From: Rhodobacteraceae bacterium HLUCCO18
GTDB lineage: Bacteria; Pseudomonadota; Alphaproteobacteria; Rhodobacterales; Rhodobacteraceae
Length of the DNA stretch: 64,000 bases
Direction of reading: 5' to 3'
Assembly (NCBI GenBank): GCA_001314805.1
Contig: LJSY01000006.1
Span: 44,439-108,438, forward strand
The position numbers were made by a program, and so were the translations under genes. Under the pieces are notes generated by a model. The model searched no databases. It saw only the letters and a program-made list of their open reading frames with translations, and was not told where the DNA came from. Shown here piece by piece: positions 8,822-18,616 of this stretch (positions within the stretch are counted from its first letter, which is position 1; each line of letters opens with the position of its first letter).

Positions 8822-9524
8822 GACCGCGAACCTCGCCTTGCCGCTCTTGCAGCCTGCTCAGGCGCAGAAACATGTGACCGTCAACGAGGCGCTGGCGCGG
8901 CTCGACAGCCTGGCGCAGATCACGCTGGCTTCGGTCAGCAAGACCGTGCCGCCTGTGAATCCGACCGAGGGCGCGGCCTATGGCGTGCCGCTGGGCGCCG
9001 AGAGCGCATGGGCAGGACAGGCAGGCCATGTGGCCATTGTCATCGGTGGGGGCTGGGTCTTCGTTCCGGCACGGCGCGGGTGGCGCGCCATGGTGCTGGA
9101 CACCGGTCAGCCGGCGCTCTTCGATGGAACGGACTGGCGCGTCGGAGCGGCGACACTGACTCCGGGTGACGCGTCGCTGACCATACGGTCGGTCGAGGCC
9201 GACGTGGTGTTGTCGGGAGGCGCAAACGTGGTCACGCCGCTGGTCTTTCCGGCGCGCTCGATCGCGCTCGGCGTCACGGGGCGTGTCACGGCGGAGATCA
9301 TCGGCACCGCGACCGCCTGGCAGATCGGGGTGGACGGCGACAGCGCACGCTACGGAACGGGTCTTGGGCCGAGCCTCAATTCCTGGCTGAACGGGCCGGC
9401 GGCGCCGGTGGTCTACTGGGATCCTACGGCGCTTGTCGTGACAGGAGTGGGCGGTGACTTCGCTGGTGGTGCGGTCCGTCTCGTAGCCCACTACGTGGCG
9501 CTGTCACCACCCGTGGCTGTCTAG
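8814..9524 (+). CDS. DUF2793 protein, probable GTA fibre/receptor-binding accessory
   Basis: 236 residues. The N-terminal DUF2793 domain is clear (ETANLALPLLQPAQAQKHVT, then VNEALARLDSLAQITLAS and an AWAGQAGHVAIVIGGGWVF segment); the C-terminal half (about 125-236) looks like a beta-rich appendage with WQIGVDGDSARYGTGLG. DUF2793 proteins occur in GTA and phage tail-fibre contexts. The overlap with the g15 stop makes it part of the same transcript. It contains no frame damage although the next DNA downstream is a decayed transposon. A fibre or receptor-binding role is inferred. Confidence 0.8.
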   Translation: MTETANLALPLLQPAQAQKHVTVNEALARLDSLAQITLASVSKTVPPVNPTEGAAYGVPLGAESAWAGQAGHVAIVIGGGWVFVPARRGWRAMVLDTGQPALFDGTDWRVGAATLTPGDASLTIRSVEADVVLSGGANVVTPLVFPARSIALGVTGRVTAEIIGTATAWQIGVDGDSARYGTGLGPSLNSWLNGPAAPVVYWDPTALVVTGVGGDFAGGAVRLVAHYVALSPPVAV

Positions 9525-9583
9525 GGCGGTCGTGTCCCACCTTGTGGTGCAGGACCGCCGACCCTAGAAGCGGTCCGCGTTGA

Positions 9584-10061
9584 TCAGAACGCCACGGCGG
9601 GCGGCCTGACGGTGGGATTGTCGGTCACCCGGGCGAGCATGTAGCGCCGCGCCACGGCCCATTCATCGTTGGTCTCGAGCATGGGCGCGCCGACGAGGCG
9701 GATGATGGCCGTGTCGTTGGGGAAGATGCCTATGACGTCCGAGCGGCGCTTCACCTCGCCGTTCAACCTTTCGAGCGGATTGGTCGAGGGTCGCGGCGCG
9801 CTGTGTCCAGTGTTTTCACGAGAACGTCATCCAGGCGAGGACGTCGTCCCGCAAGGCATCCATAAGGGCACCGCGCTTGTACTGCTTCTCGCGCAGCGGC
9901 GCGCGCGCGCCCTTGGTCGCGCCGGTTCGCGCCTCGACCTCGGCTTCCTTGATGCGCTCGATCGGCGCCATTCTCGCTTGGGTCATCGTCATCTCCATTG
10001 TCGGTTCCAGGTCTCGCAACCCGAACCTTCTCCGAACAGCGACGGTGACCGCCAGCGTCAC
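9584..10061 (-). pseudogene. Decayed IS256 (mutator)-family transposase remnant
   Basis: Three pieces of an IS256-type transposase are visible on the minus strand. Around 9950-9890 EAEVEARTGATKGARAPLRE matches the N-terminal zone. It runs directly into [16 protein letters not shown], which belongs near the C-terminus, so roughly 250 middle residues seem deleted. After a stop at 9816 and a frame change, the C-terminal block resumes with [20 protein letters not shown] and ends near 9584. The catalytic DDE region is absent, so it cannot transpose by itself. No terminal inverted repeats were identified, and bases 10062-10200 hold nothing recognised. Confidence 0.8.
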
Positions 10062-10208
10062 CCACGGCCGCGCGGATCGCGCTGCGCCAAAAGCGCCGCG
10101 CGCGCCCTCCTAAACCAGCCCGTCGCGCTCTATCGCTACAACGCATTCAAGGCCATCGCTGCAACCGTCATTCGCGTGAAGTGAACGGCAACAGACCACA
10201 GGGAAGCC

Positions 10209-10245
10209 TCGTTTTCGGGCCCCGTACCGGGAGCCGCGAAAACGA
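10209..10245. repeat. Long hairpin upstream of cysE
   Basis: Perfect 9-bp arms TCGTTTTCG (10209-10217) and CGAAAACGA (10237-10245) enclose GGCCCCGTACCGGGAGCCG, which itself can pair (CCCG with CGGG), giving a long stem with a very small loop. It is about 65 bp upstream of the cysE promoter candidate and just before an intergenic repeat. No T-run follows on either strand. Function is unknown; a bidirectional barrier or a repeat-element part are possibilities. Confidence 0.5.
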
Positions 10246-10252
10246 TGCTGGT

Positions 10253-10286
10253 GCCTCCGGCGGGAGTTTTCGGCTAGGATGAAGGG
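10253..10286 (+). repeat. Intergenic repeat, copy 1
   Basis: GCCTCCGGCGGGAGTTTTC followed by GGCTAGGATGAAGGGG. The same core recurs at 21001-21036 (minus), 32295-32330 (plus) and 33533-33569 (minus), always between genes. It is taken as a dispersed intergenic repeat. Confidence 0.6.
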
Positions 10287-10308
10287 GCGGGCCGTGGCGC
10301 CATGGTGA

Positions 10309-10338
10309 TTGGACCACGGCGGCGCGCTGCGCTATAAC
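10309..10338 (+). promoter_or_regulatory. Candidate housekeeping promoter of cysE
   Basis: TTGGAC (10309-10314) and TATAAC (10333-10338) are separated by 18 bases and lie 30 nt before the cysE start. The ribosome site AAGGAGG is at 10354-10360, seven bases before ATG 10368. Confidence 0.5.
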
Positions 10339-10367
10339 TTGCAGCCAACAGTCAAGGAGGCCGCGCG

Positions 10368-11195
10368 ATGGCCCGCGTTCAGTCCCGTGTTTCCGAGCTC
10401 GATCCCGTCTGGCGGCGTATCATCGAGGAGGCTGAGGCAGCCGTCATCGACGAGCCGCTGCTGGGCGGTGTGCTGCACGCCTGCATCCTGCATCATTCCA
10501 ACCTCGAAAGCGCGCTGGCCTACCGGCTTGCGCAGAAGCTGTCGTCGGGCGAGATGTCCGAGCAGATCCTGCGGGAGATCGCCGACGAGGCGTATGGGTC
10601 GGATCCCGGTCTGGGCAATGCGGCGCGTGCCGACGTCGTCGCCGTTCATGACCGCGATCCGGCTTGCCACCGCTTCCTGCAGCCGCTCGTTTTCTTCAAG
10701 GGATTCCAGGCCGTGCAGGCCTATCGCGTGGGGCATTGGCTCTGGCAGCAGGGGCGCCGGGATTTCGCCTATTTCATCCAGATGCGCGTGTCCGAGGTGT
10801 TCGGGATCGACATTCACCCCGCGGCGCGGATCGGCAAGGGCATCATGATCGACCACGCCCATTCCATAGTGATCGGCGAGACGGCGGTCGTCGGCGACAA
10901 CGTCTCGATGCTGCATTCCGTAACGCTCGGCGGCACGGGCAAGGAGACCGAGGATCGTCACCCAAAGATCGGGGACGGCGTGCTGATCGGGGCGGGTGCG
11001 AAGGTTCTGGGCAATATCCGGATCGGAAATTGCAGCCGCATCGCCGCAGGCTCCGTGGTGCTGGAGGAGGTTCCGCCGTGCAAGACCGTGGCCGGGGTGC
11101 CGGCGCGAATCGTGGGCGAAGCGGGCTGCGATCAGCCGTCGGTGCGCATGGATCATCTGCTGCCGGGCGCGGTTGTGCGAAAAGACGACGCGTAA
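10368..11195 (+). CDS. cysE: Serine O-acetyltransferase
   Basis: 275 residues. It transfers acetyl from acetyl-CoA to L-serine to give O-acetylserine, the first step of cysteine synthesis, in the cytoplasm. The N-terminal helical SAT domain (about 1-140) is followed by left-handed beta-helix hexapeptide repeats (about 145-245). The active-site segment IMIDHAHSIVIGETAVVGDN and the LHSVTLGGTGKETEDRHPKI stretch are intact. The C-terminus (RMDHLLPGAVVRKDDA) is longer than the usual Ile-ending tail that binds the cysteine synthase OASS, so complex formation cannot be assumed. It stands alone with its own promoter and terminator. Confidence 0.95.
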   Translation: MARVQSRVSELDPVWRRIIEEAEAAVIDEPLLGGVLHACILHHSNLESALAYRLAQKLSSGEMSEQILREIADEAYGSDPGLGNAARADVVAVHDRDPACHRFLQPLVFFKGFQAVQAYRVGHWLWQQGRRDFAYFIQMRVSEVFGIDIHPAARIGKGIMIDHAHSIVIGETAVVGDNVSMLHSVTLGGTGKETEDRHPKIGDGVLIGAGAKVLGNIRIGNCSRIAAGSVVLEEVPPCKTVAGVPARIVGEAGCDQPSVRMDHLLPGAVVRKDDA

Positions 11196-11224
11196 GCGGG
11201 TCCGACACTTTCCAATGACCGATC

Positions 11225-11254
11225 GTGGCGCCTTCTACAGGCGCCACTTTTTTT
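11225..11254 (+). terminator. Rho-independent terminator of cysE
   Basis: GTGGCGCC (11225-11232), loop TTCTACA, GGCGCCAC (11240-11247), then seven T. It lies 30 nt after the cysE stop. On the minus strand no T-run follows, so it should act in one direction only. Confidence 0.9.
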
Positions 11255-11996
11255 GTGGCAACGACGCGGCCAATCCAGCGGCGTCTCCAGACGTGGCTCG
11301 ACCCGCGCGATCTTGCCGATCAACATGCAGGCATCGTCCTGCCGGGACAGGTACTTTTAGGCGTGTTCTATGAACACACTGGGCGCCATCATCAGGATCA
11401 TGGCCTTCAACCTCTCGCGCGGCACAAGGGCGTGCCGCCATATCCATGCGCGCATCGAATGCGGCGCGGACGGTTTCCGGCCGGAACATGATCTGCATGG
11501 TGGAGGCCATGAATTCCTGGCTGGCGCGGCATTCGTCGAACGGAGACGGCATGTTTTCGAGCGCCGCGTGGACCAGTTCGTGGACCAGTTAGTGGCGCAG
11601 GACGCTGTCGAAGAAGACACGCTGCGAGAGATGGCCGGAGGGCGTTTCGGACTTGGCCGCGAGGCAGCTCTCGAACGCCTCGAGCGGCTGGAGCTGGATC
11701 AGCTCCACGTGGCAGTGATACATCCCGTGGCAATCGCCGGGAACGGATTGCGTGACCGCCATTGTCACGCCGTCCGAAACCTCGGGATTGCAGCTGGCAC
11801 GTTGCCGGGTCGCCAGTTCCGTCGCGGCGCAGATCGCGCCTGCGCGGTCAACAGGGGCGCCGAGCCCGGTGATGTCGCCTTCCGGGCAGGCGTAACCGCC
11901 GGCGCAGAGCGGGGATGCGAACGCTGTGAATATCCCGAAACAGCTTCGGAAGACCTTCCCGTTCCCGCAGTCGGCCCCCTTGGGGCCGAAGCTCAT
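11235..11996 (-). pseudogene. Broken cysteine-rich HExxH metallopeptidase-like gene
   Basis: The frame opens at ATG 11996, 2 nt after the typA stop, and runs 135 residues to an in-frame TAA (11591-11589). The same frame then continues with LVHELVHAALENMPSPFDEC and RASQEFMASTMQIMFRP. HELVH fits the zinc-binding HExxH pattern, with an acidic and cysteine-containing segment after it. The stop lies in an imperfect triple 12-nt repeat (units at 11600-11589, 11588-11577 and 11576-11565), where a GAA codon appears to have become TAA. Beyond about residue 195 the sequence loses protein-like character and runs into the cysE terminator, so a second lesion near the 3' end is likely. The product resembles uncharacterised Rhodobacteraceae proteins (DUF6639-like); that match is from memory. 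Confidence 0.6.
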
Positions 11997-11998
11997 CT

Positions 11999-13819
<1,821 letters not shown>

Positions 13820-13916
13820 GGGGAATTCTTGCCGAATGGGAAGGGTTGGCCCGAGCCGTTACAGCCCAAGGCCGCGCTTGGCTAGAGGGGAAGCGATCTG
13901 CCGGAGGATCGCGTGA

Positions 13917-13934
13917 GGAAAAGCCGGCTTTTCC
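13917..13934 (-). terminator. Palindromic terminator-like element after irr
   Basis: GGAAAAGCCGGCTTTTCC is a perfect 18-bp palindrome six bases beyond the irr stop. As RNA it folds to a stem with a U-rich 3' arm. The same 18 bp occur exactly at 50997-51014. The terminator role for irr is inferred from position. Confidence 0.55.
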
Positions 13935-13940
13935 GGTCGC

Positions 13941-14357
13941 TCAGATCTTGCGGAGGCGGATGACCACGTCGACCTTGGCGATCTCGTAACCCTCGGGCGC
14001 GTCGGGAAGCGCACGGATTTCCACGCCGGAGGAGGGCGCATCGCTGAGCCGGCCATCGTCCTCGTGGTAGAAATGCGGGTGATCGTCGACGCGCGTGTCA
14101 AAATAGGACCGTGTGCCGTCGACGGTGACTTCCTGCATCAGGCCGGCGTCGCAGAAGGCGCGCAGCGTGTTGTAGACGGTGGCCAGCGAAACCTTGTCGC
14201 CGCTGACGCGTGCCGCGTCATGCAGCCCTTCGGCCGTGACGTGCCGATCCTGTCCGTCGCCGACCAGAAGCGACGCCAGCGTAAGACGCTGCCGCGTCGG
14301 ACGCAGAGCGCCCTTTTCCAGCCAGTTACGTCCGCGTTCAAGGGCCTGCGGGGTCAT
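13941..14357 (-). CDS. irr: Iron response regulator Irr (Fur family)
   Basis: 138 residues, Fur superfamily. The winged-helix core has [15 protein letters not shown] and [20 protein letters not shown]; the metal/haem region has [12 protein letters not shown] where classical Irr has an HHH run. No GCPxH-type haem regulatory motif is visible near the N-terminus, as in many rhodobacterial Irr proteins. It is a global regulator of iron and haem genes in alphaproteobacteria. It is divergent from fabA across 234 bp, a conserved arrangement in this family that allows shared regulation of the two transcripts (inference). Confidence 0.88.
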   Translation of the reverse strand: MTPQALERGRNWLEKGALRPTRQRLTLASLLVGDGQDRHVTAEGLHDAARVSGDKVSLATVYNTLRAFCDAGLMQEVTVDGTRSYFDTRVDDHPHFYHEDDGRLSDAPSSGVEIRALPDAPEGYEIAKVDVVIRLRKI

Positions 14358-14591
14358 CGTTCAGCTTTCCGTGCACGTTCCACCCCCTCATATAGGGCGC
14401 TCCGAGCTCGGTTTTCAATTCCAAACCGCGTTTTTGCGTCGCGGCTCGCACCGGCCCGTGCACTTGCCAGTTCTCGCGGGCCGGTGCTAGACGAGACAGA
14501 CGCGCAGGCGCCGCAACGGTCGACCCGCGCAGGAGGAGGGACACCCGCGTGCGCGCCGTCGTCGGTCGCCCGGGTACGCAAAGGGCAGCGC

Positions 14592-15101
14592 ATGACCACA
14601 TTCCCCACATCGTTCGATCGGGAGGATCTCCTGAAATGCGCGCGCGGTGAGCTGTTCGGGCCCGGAAACGCCCAGCTTCCCCTGCCGCCCATGCTGATGA
14701 TGGACCGGATCACCGATATCTCCGCGGAAGGTGGCGAACATGGCAAGGGGCACGTCGTGGCCGAGTTCGACATCACGCCCGACCTGTGGTTCTTCGAATG
14801 CCATTTCCCCGGCAATCCGATCATGCCCGGATGCCTCGGCCTCGACGGTCTTTGGCAGCTGACGGGCTTCAACCTCGGCTGGCGCGGCTGGCAGGGGCGG
14901 GGCTACGCTCTGGGCGTCGGCGAGGTGAAGCTGACCGGCATGGTGCGTCCCGACCGGAAGATGCTGACCTATTACGTGGATTTCACCAAGGCGATGCAGA
15001 CCCGCCGCCTGACAATGGGTGTCGCCGACGGGCGCGTGGAGGCCGACGGCGAGGTCATCTACCTCGTGAAGGACATGAAGGTCGCGCTCAGCGAAAGCTG
15101 A
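14592..15101 (+). CDS. fabA: 3-hydroxydecanoyl-ACP dehydratase/isomerase
   Basis: 169 residues, the standard FabA length. The single hotdog fold has catalytic His in [14 protein letters not shown] (about residue 71) and Asp in [10 protein letters not shown] (about 85). It dehydrates 3-hydroxydecanoyl-ACP and isomerises the trans-2 product to cis-3-decenoyl-ACP, committing carbon to unsaturated fatty acids. The long upstream open frame from 14064 is not coding; ATG 14592 gives the correct N-terminus. It is followed by fabB and fabI in one probable operon. Confidence 0.96.
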   Translation: MTTFPTSFDREDLLKCARGELFGPGNAQLPLPPMLMMDRITDISAEGGEHGKGHVVAEFDITPDLWFFECHFPGNPIMPGCLGLDGLWQLTGFNLGWRGWQGRGYALGVGEVKLTGMVRPDRKMLTYYVDFTKAMQTRRLTMGVADGRVEADGEVIYLVKDMKVALSES

Positions 15102-15238
15102 TCGCGGAGCCGGACGGGGCGGGCACGCTGTCTTTTGTGCCGTCGACAGGACAGCGCTACCCCCTGCGAAACGCCAACCGGCTTGTCCCGACTGCCCCAA
15201 TTGCCATAGACAGGCTGCGCAGAACCAAGGGAGGCCGC

Positions 15239-16468
15239 ATGCGCCGCGTCGTCGTCACAGGGCTTGGAATTGTTTCCAGTATCGGAACAAATGCCGAGGC
15301 AGTCACTGCATCGTTGAAGGCCGGGCGGTCCGGCATCACCGCCAATGCCGAGATGGCCGAACACGGCTTCCGCAGCCAGATCGCGGGCGCGGTCGATCTC
15401 GATCCGGCCGAGCATATCGACAAGCGCACGCTGCGTTTCATGGGGCCGGGGGCGGCCTATTCCTACATCGCCATGGGGCAGGCCATCGCCGATGCGGGCC
15501 TCGCCGAGGATGAGGTCGTCAATCCCATGACGGGCCTGATCGCGGGCTCGGGCGGGCCCTCCACATCGGCCATGCTGGCGGCCCATCAGACGGTTCTGAA
15601 CTCTGGCGGGACCAAGCGGATCGGGCCCTTCGCCGTGCCCAAATGCATGTCCTCCACGGTCAGTGCGAACCTCGCGACGGCCTATCGTATCAAGGGGATG
15701 AACTTCTCCATCACGTCGGCCTGCTCCACGTCGCTGCATTGTATCGGCATGGCGGCACAGCAGATCGCACTCGGACAGCAGGACATCATGTTCGCCGGCG
15801 GCGGGGAGGAGCTCGACTGGACACTTTCCTGCCTCTTCGACGCTATGGGGGCGATGTCCTCGAAATTCAACGAAACGCCCGCGCGCGCCTCCCGCGCCTT
15901 CGACGCCGAGCGTGACGGCTTCGTCATCTCGGGCGGTGGTGCCATGGTGGTGCTGGAGCCGCTGGAGCGTGCCGTGGCGCGCGGCGCGCCGATCTATGCC
16001 GAGGTCACGGGCTTCGCCGCGACCTCGGACGGGGCCGACATGGTGGCACCCTCCGGCGAGGGCGGCGAGCGGGCCATGCGCGGGGCGCTCCGCACGCTGC
16101 CCGAGGGCCGAAAGGTCAGCTACATCAACGCCCATGGCACCTCGACGCCGGTGGGCGACGTGGGCGAGATCGAGGCCGTCCGCCGGGTCTTCGGCGATGG
16201 CACGACCCCGCCCGTCAGTTCCACCAAGTCCATGACCGGCCACGCGCAGGGCGCGGCCGGCGCGCTCGAGGCGATCTTCTGCCTGCTGATGCTGAAGGAC
16301 GATTTCATCTCGCCCTCGATCAATGTCGAGACACTCGACCCCGCGCTGAAGCCCGAAGAGATCGCGACCTCCATGGTCGCCGATGCAGGCCTCGACACGG
16401 TGATGACCAATTCTTTCGGTTTCGGGGGCACGAACGGGTCGATGCTCCTCAGCCGCTACGACGGATGA
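15239..16468 (+). CDS. fabB: Beta-ketoacyl-ACP synthase I
   Basis: 409 residues with the thiolase-fold condensing-enzyme triad: Cys in TSACSTSLHC (about 162), His in INAHGTSTPVGD (about 299) and His in KSMTGHAQGAAG (about 333). With FabA it elongates the cis-3 intermediate for unsaturated fatty acids. ATG 15239 is preceded by AAGGGAGGCCGC, a strong ribosome site. A 137-nt gap separates it from fabA and only 7 nt from fabI. Confidence 0.96.
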   Translation: MRRVVVTGLGIVSSIGTNAEAVTASLKAGRSGITANAEMAEHGFRSQIAGAVDLDPAEHIDKRTLRFMGPGAAYSYIAMGQAIADAGLAEDEVVNPMTGLIAGSGGPSTSAMLAAHQTVLNSGGTKRIGPFAVPKCMSSTVSANLATAYRIKGMNFSITSACSTSLHCIGMAAQQIALGQQDIMFAGGGEELDWTLSCLFDAMGAMSSKFNETPARASRAFDAERDGFVISGGGAMVVLEPLERAVARGAPIYAEVTGFAATSDGADMVAPSGEGGERAMRGALRTLPEGRKVSYINAHGTSTPVGDVGEIEAVRRVFGDGTTPPVSSTKSMTGHAQGAAGALEAIFCLLMLKDDFISPSINVETLDPALKPEEIATSMVADAGLDTVMTNSFGFGGTNGSMLLSRYDG

Positions 16469-16475
16469 TCCCCAG

Positions 16476-17264
16476 ATGACGGACTTGATGAAGGGCAAGC
16501 GCGGGCTTGTCATGGGCGTGGCCAACGAGCGCTCGATCGCATGGGGCATTGCCAGGGCGCTGCACGCGGAGGGCGCAGAACTTGCGTTTTCCTACCAGGG
16601 CGAGGCCTTCGGCAAACGGGTGGAACCGCTCGCCGCCTCGGTCGGATCGACGCTTATGGTCGATGTGGACGTGATGGACGACGCCTCGATGGATGCCTGT
16701 TTCGCGAAGATCGCCGAGACCTGGGGCAGCCTCGATTTCCTCGTCCACGCCATAGCCTTTTCCGACAAGACGGAACTGACGGGCCGCTTCATCAACACCA
16801 GCCGTGAGAACTTCCGCAACTCGCTGACGATCAGCTGTTATTCCTTCATCGACGTGTCGCGCCGGGCCTCGGAACTGATGCCCGACGGCGGCACGCTTCT
16901 GACGATGACCTACCAAGGGTCGAACCGCGTGACGCCCTATTACAACGTCATGGGCGTGGCCAAGGCTGCGCTGGAATCCTCGGTGCGGTATCTCGCCAAC
17001 GATCTCGGCCCGCAGGGCATCCGCGTCAACGCGATCAGCCCGGGGCCGATGAAGACGCTCGCGGGCGCGGCCATCGGCGGCGCGCGCAAGACCTTCAAGA
17101 CGACCGAGGCGAACGCGCCATTGCGCGCCAACGCCACGCTGGAGGCCATCGGCGGTACGGCGGTCTACCTCGCCTCCGACTACGGCGCCTGCACGACCGG
17201 CGAGATCATCACGGTCGATGGCGGCTATCACGTTCTGGGGATGCTGCAGCCCGAGAACCTCTGA
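16476..17264 (+). CDS. fabI: Enoyl-ACP reductase (NADH)
   Basis: 262 residues of the SDR-type FabI family. The variant nucleotide motif is GVANERSIAWGIARAL; the active-site YYNVMGVAKAALE supplies the Tyr-x6-Lys pair; NAISPGPMKTLAGAAI is the substrate-binding loop. It performs the last reduction of each fatty-acid elongation cycle. Clustered with fabA and fabB in the same orientation. Confidence 0.96.
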   Translation: MTDLMKGKRGLVMGVANERSIAWGIARALHAEGAELAFSYQGEAFGKRVEPLAASVGSTLMVDVDVMDDASMDACFAKIAETWGSLDFLVHAIAFSDKTELTGRFINTSRENFRNSLTISCYSFIDVSRRASELMPDGGTLLTMTYQGSNRVTPYYNVMGVAKAALESSVRYLANDLGPQGIRVNAISPGPMKTLAGAAIGGARKTFKTTEANAPLRANATLEAIGGTAVYLASDYGACTTGEIITVDGGYHVLGMLQPENL

Positions 17265-17305
17265 CCACGGACCGCCGACGGCACGCCCGTGCGTCGAACG
17301 CGCGT

Positions 17306-18241
17306 CTACCGGCTGTCGCGCTTGCCGTGGCCCCGGCCACCGAACGCGGTCGGCGCGTCGCAGGCGTGCCGCGCGCATTCCATCTCCAGCGTGGTGTGTT
17401 CGATGTCGAACCGATCGGAGAGCACGGATTTCACCCGCGACTTGATCGCATCCGCGTCGCTCCAGCACCCCTCGGCGATGACGATATGCGCCTCCAGCGC
17501 CGCGCGATGTTCGTCCATCTGCCAGAAATGGGCGTGGTGAATGCCGCTCACGCCATCGATGCCGCGCACCGTGTCGAGCACGGCTTCCGTCTCGATCCCC
17601 GGTGGCGATCCGAGCATGAGGATGCGGATCACCGGGCCGATTTCGCGGAAGGATTGCCACAGGATGTAGCCTGCGATCATGACCGTGACGATGGGGTCGA
17701 TCAGCCTCCAGTCGTACAAGAGGATCAGCGTACCCGCCACGATCACGGCGATGGACCCGAGCGCGTCGGCGAGGTTGTGCAGGAACGCCGCCCGGATGTT
17801 CACGCTGGATTTCGACATGGCGTAGGTCAGCGCCGCCGTGACCGCGTCCACGATCAGCGCGATGCCCGCGATGATGACGATGATCCATCCGGACACAGGC
17901 TGCGGGTCCGCGACGCGCAGCGCCGCTTCATAAAGCAGGTAGATGCCGATCACGATAAGCGTGGTGTAGTTGATCAACGCGGCCACGACCTCGGCCCTTG
18001 CATAGCCGAAGGTCATCTGCGCATCCATCGGCCGTCGCGCGATCCGTCTCGCGGCAAGGGCGAGGATCAGCGAGATCGCGTCGGAGAAATTGTGCAGCGC
18101 ATCCGCGATCAGCGCGAGAGAGCCCGAGACGATGCCGCCGATGATCTGCGCCAGCGTGAGCCCCAGATTGACCGCGATGGCACCGAAAACCCGGCGGTCG
18201 CCCGCGTTCGCGTCGATGTCGTGATGGTGTGGGTGTCCCAA
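17306..18241 (-). CDS. Cation diffusion facilitator, zinc-type efflux transporter
   Basis: 311 residues with a histidine-rich N-terminus (GHPHHHDID), six predicted membrane spans over about 15-210, and a C-terminal cytoplasmic domain. Zinc-type HxxxD pairs are visible in TM2 (ADALHNFSD) and TM5 (FLHNLADALGS). It exports Zn2+ or related divalent ions by proton antiport. The frame has no ATG at the start; TTG 18241 is the only plausible initiation codon, after GGACGGAACC. It converges with fabI, 41 nt away. Confidence 0.88.
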   Translation of the reverse strand: MGHPHHHDIDANAGDRRVFGAIAVNLGLTLAQIIGGIVSGSLALIADALHNFSDAISLILALAARRIARRPMDAQMTFGYARAEVVAALINYTTLIVIGIYLLYEAALRVADPQPVSGWIIVIIAGIALIVDAVTAALTYAMSKSSVNIRAAFLHNLADALGSIAVIVAGTLILLYDWRLIDPIVTVMIAGYILWQSFREIGPVIRILMLGSPPGIETEAVLDTVRGIDGVSGIHHAHFWQMDEHRAALEAHIVIAEGCWSDADAIKSRVKSVLSDRFDIEHTTLEMECARHACDAPTAFGGRGHGKRDSR

Positions 18242-18304
18242 ATCGACGGTTCCGTCCGTTCCGTGTCGGTTCCTTGAGGAACTGACTTACAGCGGCGGAG
18301 GTTT

Positions 18305-18393
18305 CGAAAAAAAGCCGGCGGCCCCCGTTTTCGACCCCCGTTGCGACGGAGCACACGCGCAGAGTGCGCCTCGATGGACAGGCCGGCTTTTCG
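18305..18393 (-). terminator. Split inverted repeat with T-run downstream of tRNA-Tyr
   Basis: On the minus strand CGAAAAGCCGGC (18393-18382) pairs with GCCGGCTTTTTTTCG (18319-18305) across about 60 nt. The second arm ends in seven T, giving a terminator-like 3' arm after tRNA-Tyr. The arms are the two halves of the palindrome seen intact at 13917 and 50997. Confidence 0.45.
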
Positions 18394-18402
18394 GGGAGAG
18401 AA

Positions 18403-18486
18403 TGGTGGGCGACCCTGGAATCGAACCAGGCATGGGTCTCCCCGGCGGAGTTACAGTCCGCTGCCGCACCTTGCAGCACGTCGCCC
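18403..18486 (-). tRNA. tRNA-Tyr (GUA)
   Basis: 84 nt including encoded CCA. Acceptor arms GGGCGAC and GTCGCCC pair; the anticodon loop ACTGTAACT carries GTA (complement of 18452-18454); a long class II variable arm follows (GCCGGGGAGACCCATG area); the T loop GGTTCGATTCC is intact. Confidence 0.95.
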
Positions 18487-18616
18487 GACGCGATGGGCTG
18501 GATAGCCCTGCGCTTTTGGGCCGTCAACCGAAAAACCCGTGGGGTGCGGGCGCGTCCGGGCTTTCCTTCGGCACCGTCTGCGCGTAGGTCCGAAGCTGGC
18601 GCACGGAGGGTCACGC

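Noticed and set aside
1..9524. Interpretation as a prophage
   Set aside because: Gene order and family types are those of the rhodobacterial gene transfer agent; no integrase, lysis, repressor or replication genes are present in the visible part.
9525..9559. Hairpin GGCGGTC...GACCGCC right after the DUF2793 stop as a terminator
   Set aside because: The 21-nt loop is large and no T-run follows on the plus strand; it is too weak to call.
10062..10200. Possible further coding remnant (frame ending ...QPVALYRYNAFKAIAATVIRVK) on the plus strand
   Set aside because: About 25 protein-like residues only, preceded by low-complexity translation; no family recognised.
14064..14591. Upstream extension of fabA by 176 codons
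   Set aside because: It runs opposite irr and through the divergent promoter region; FabA of normal length begins at 14592.
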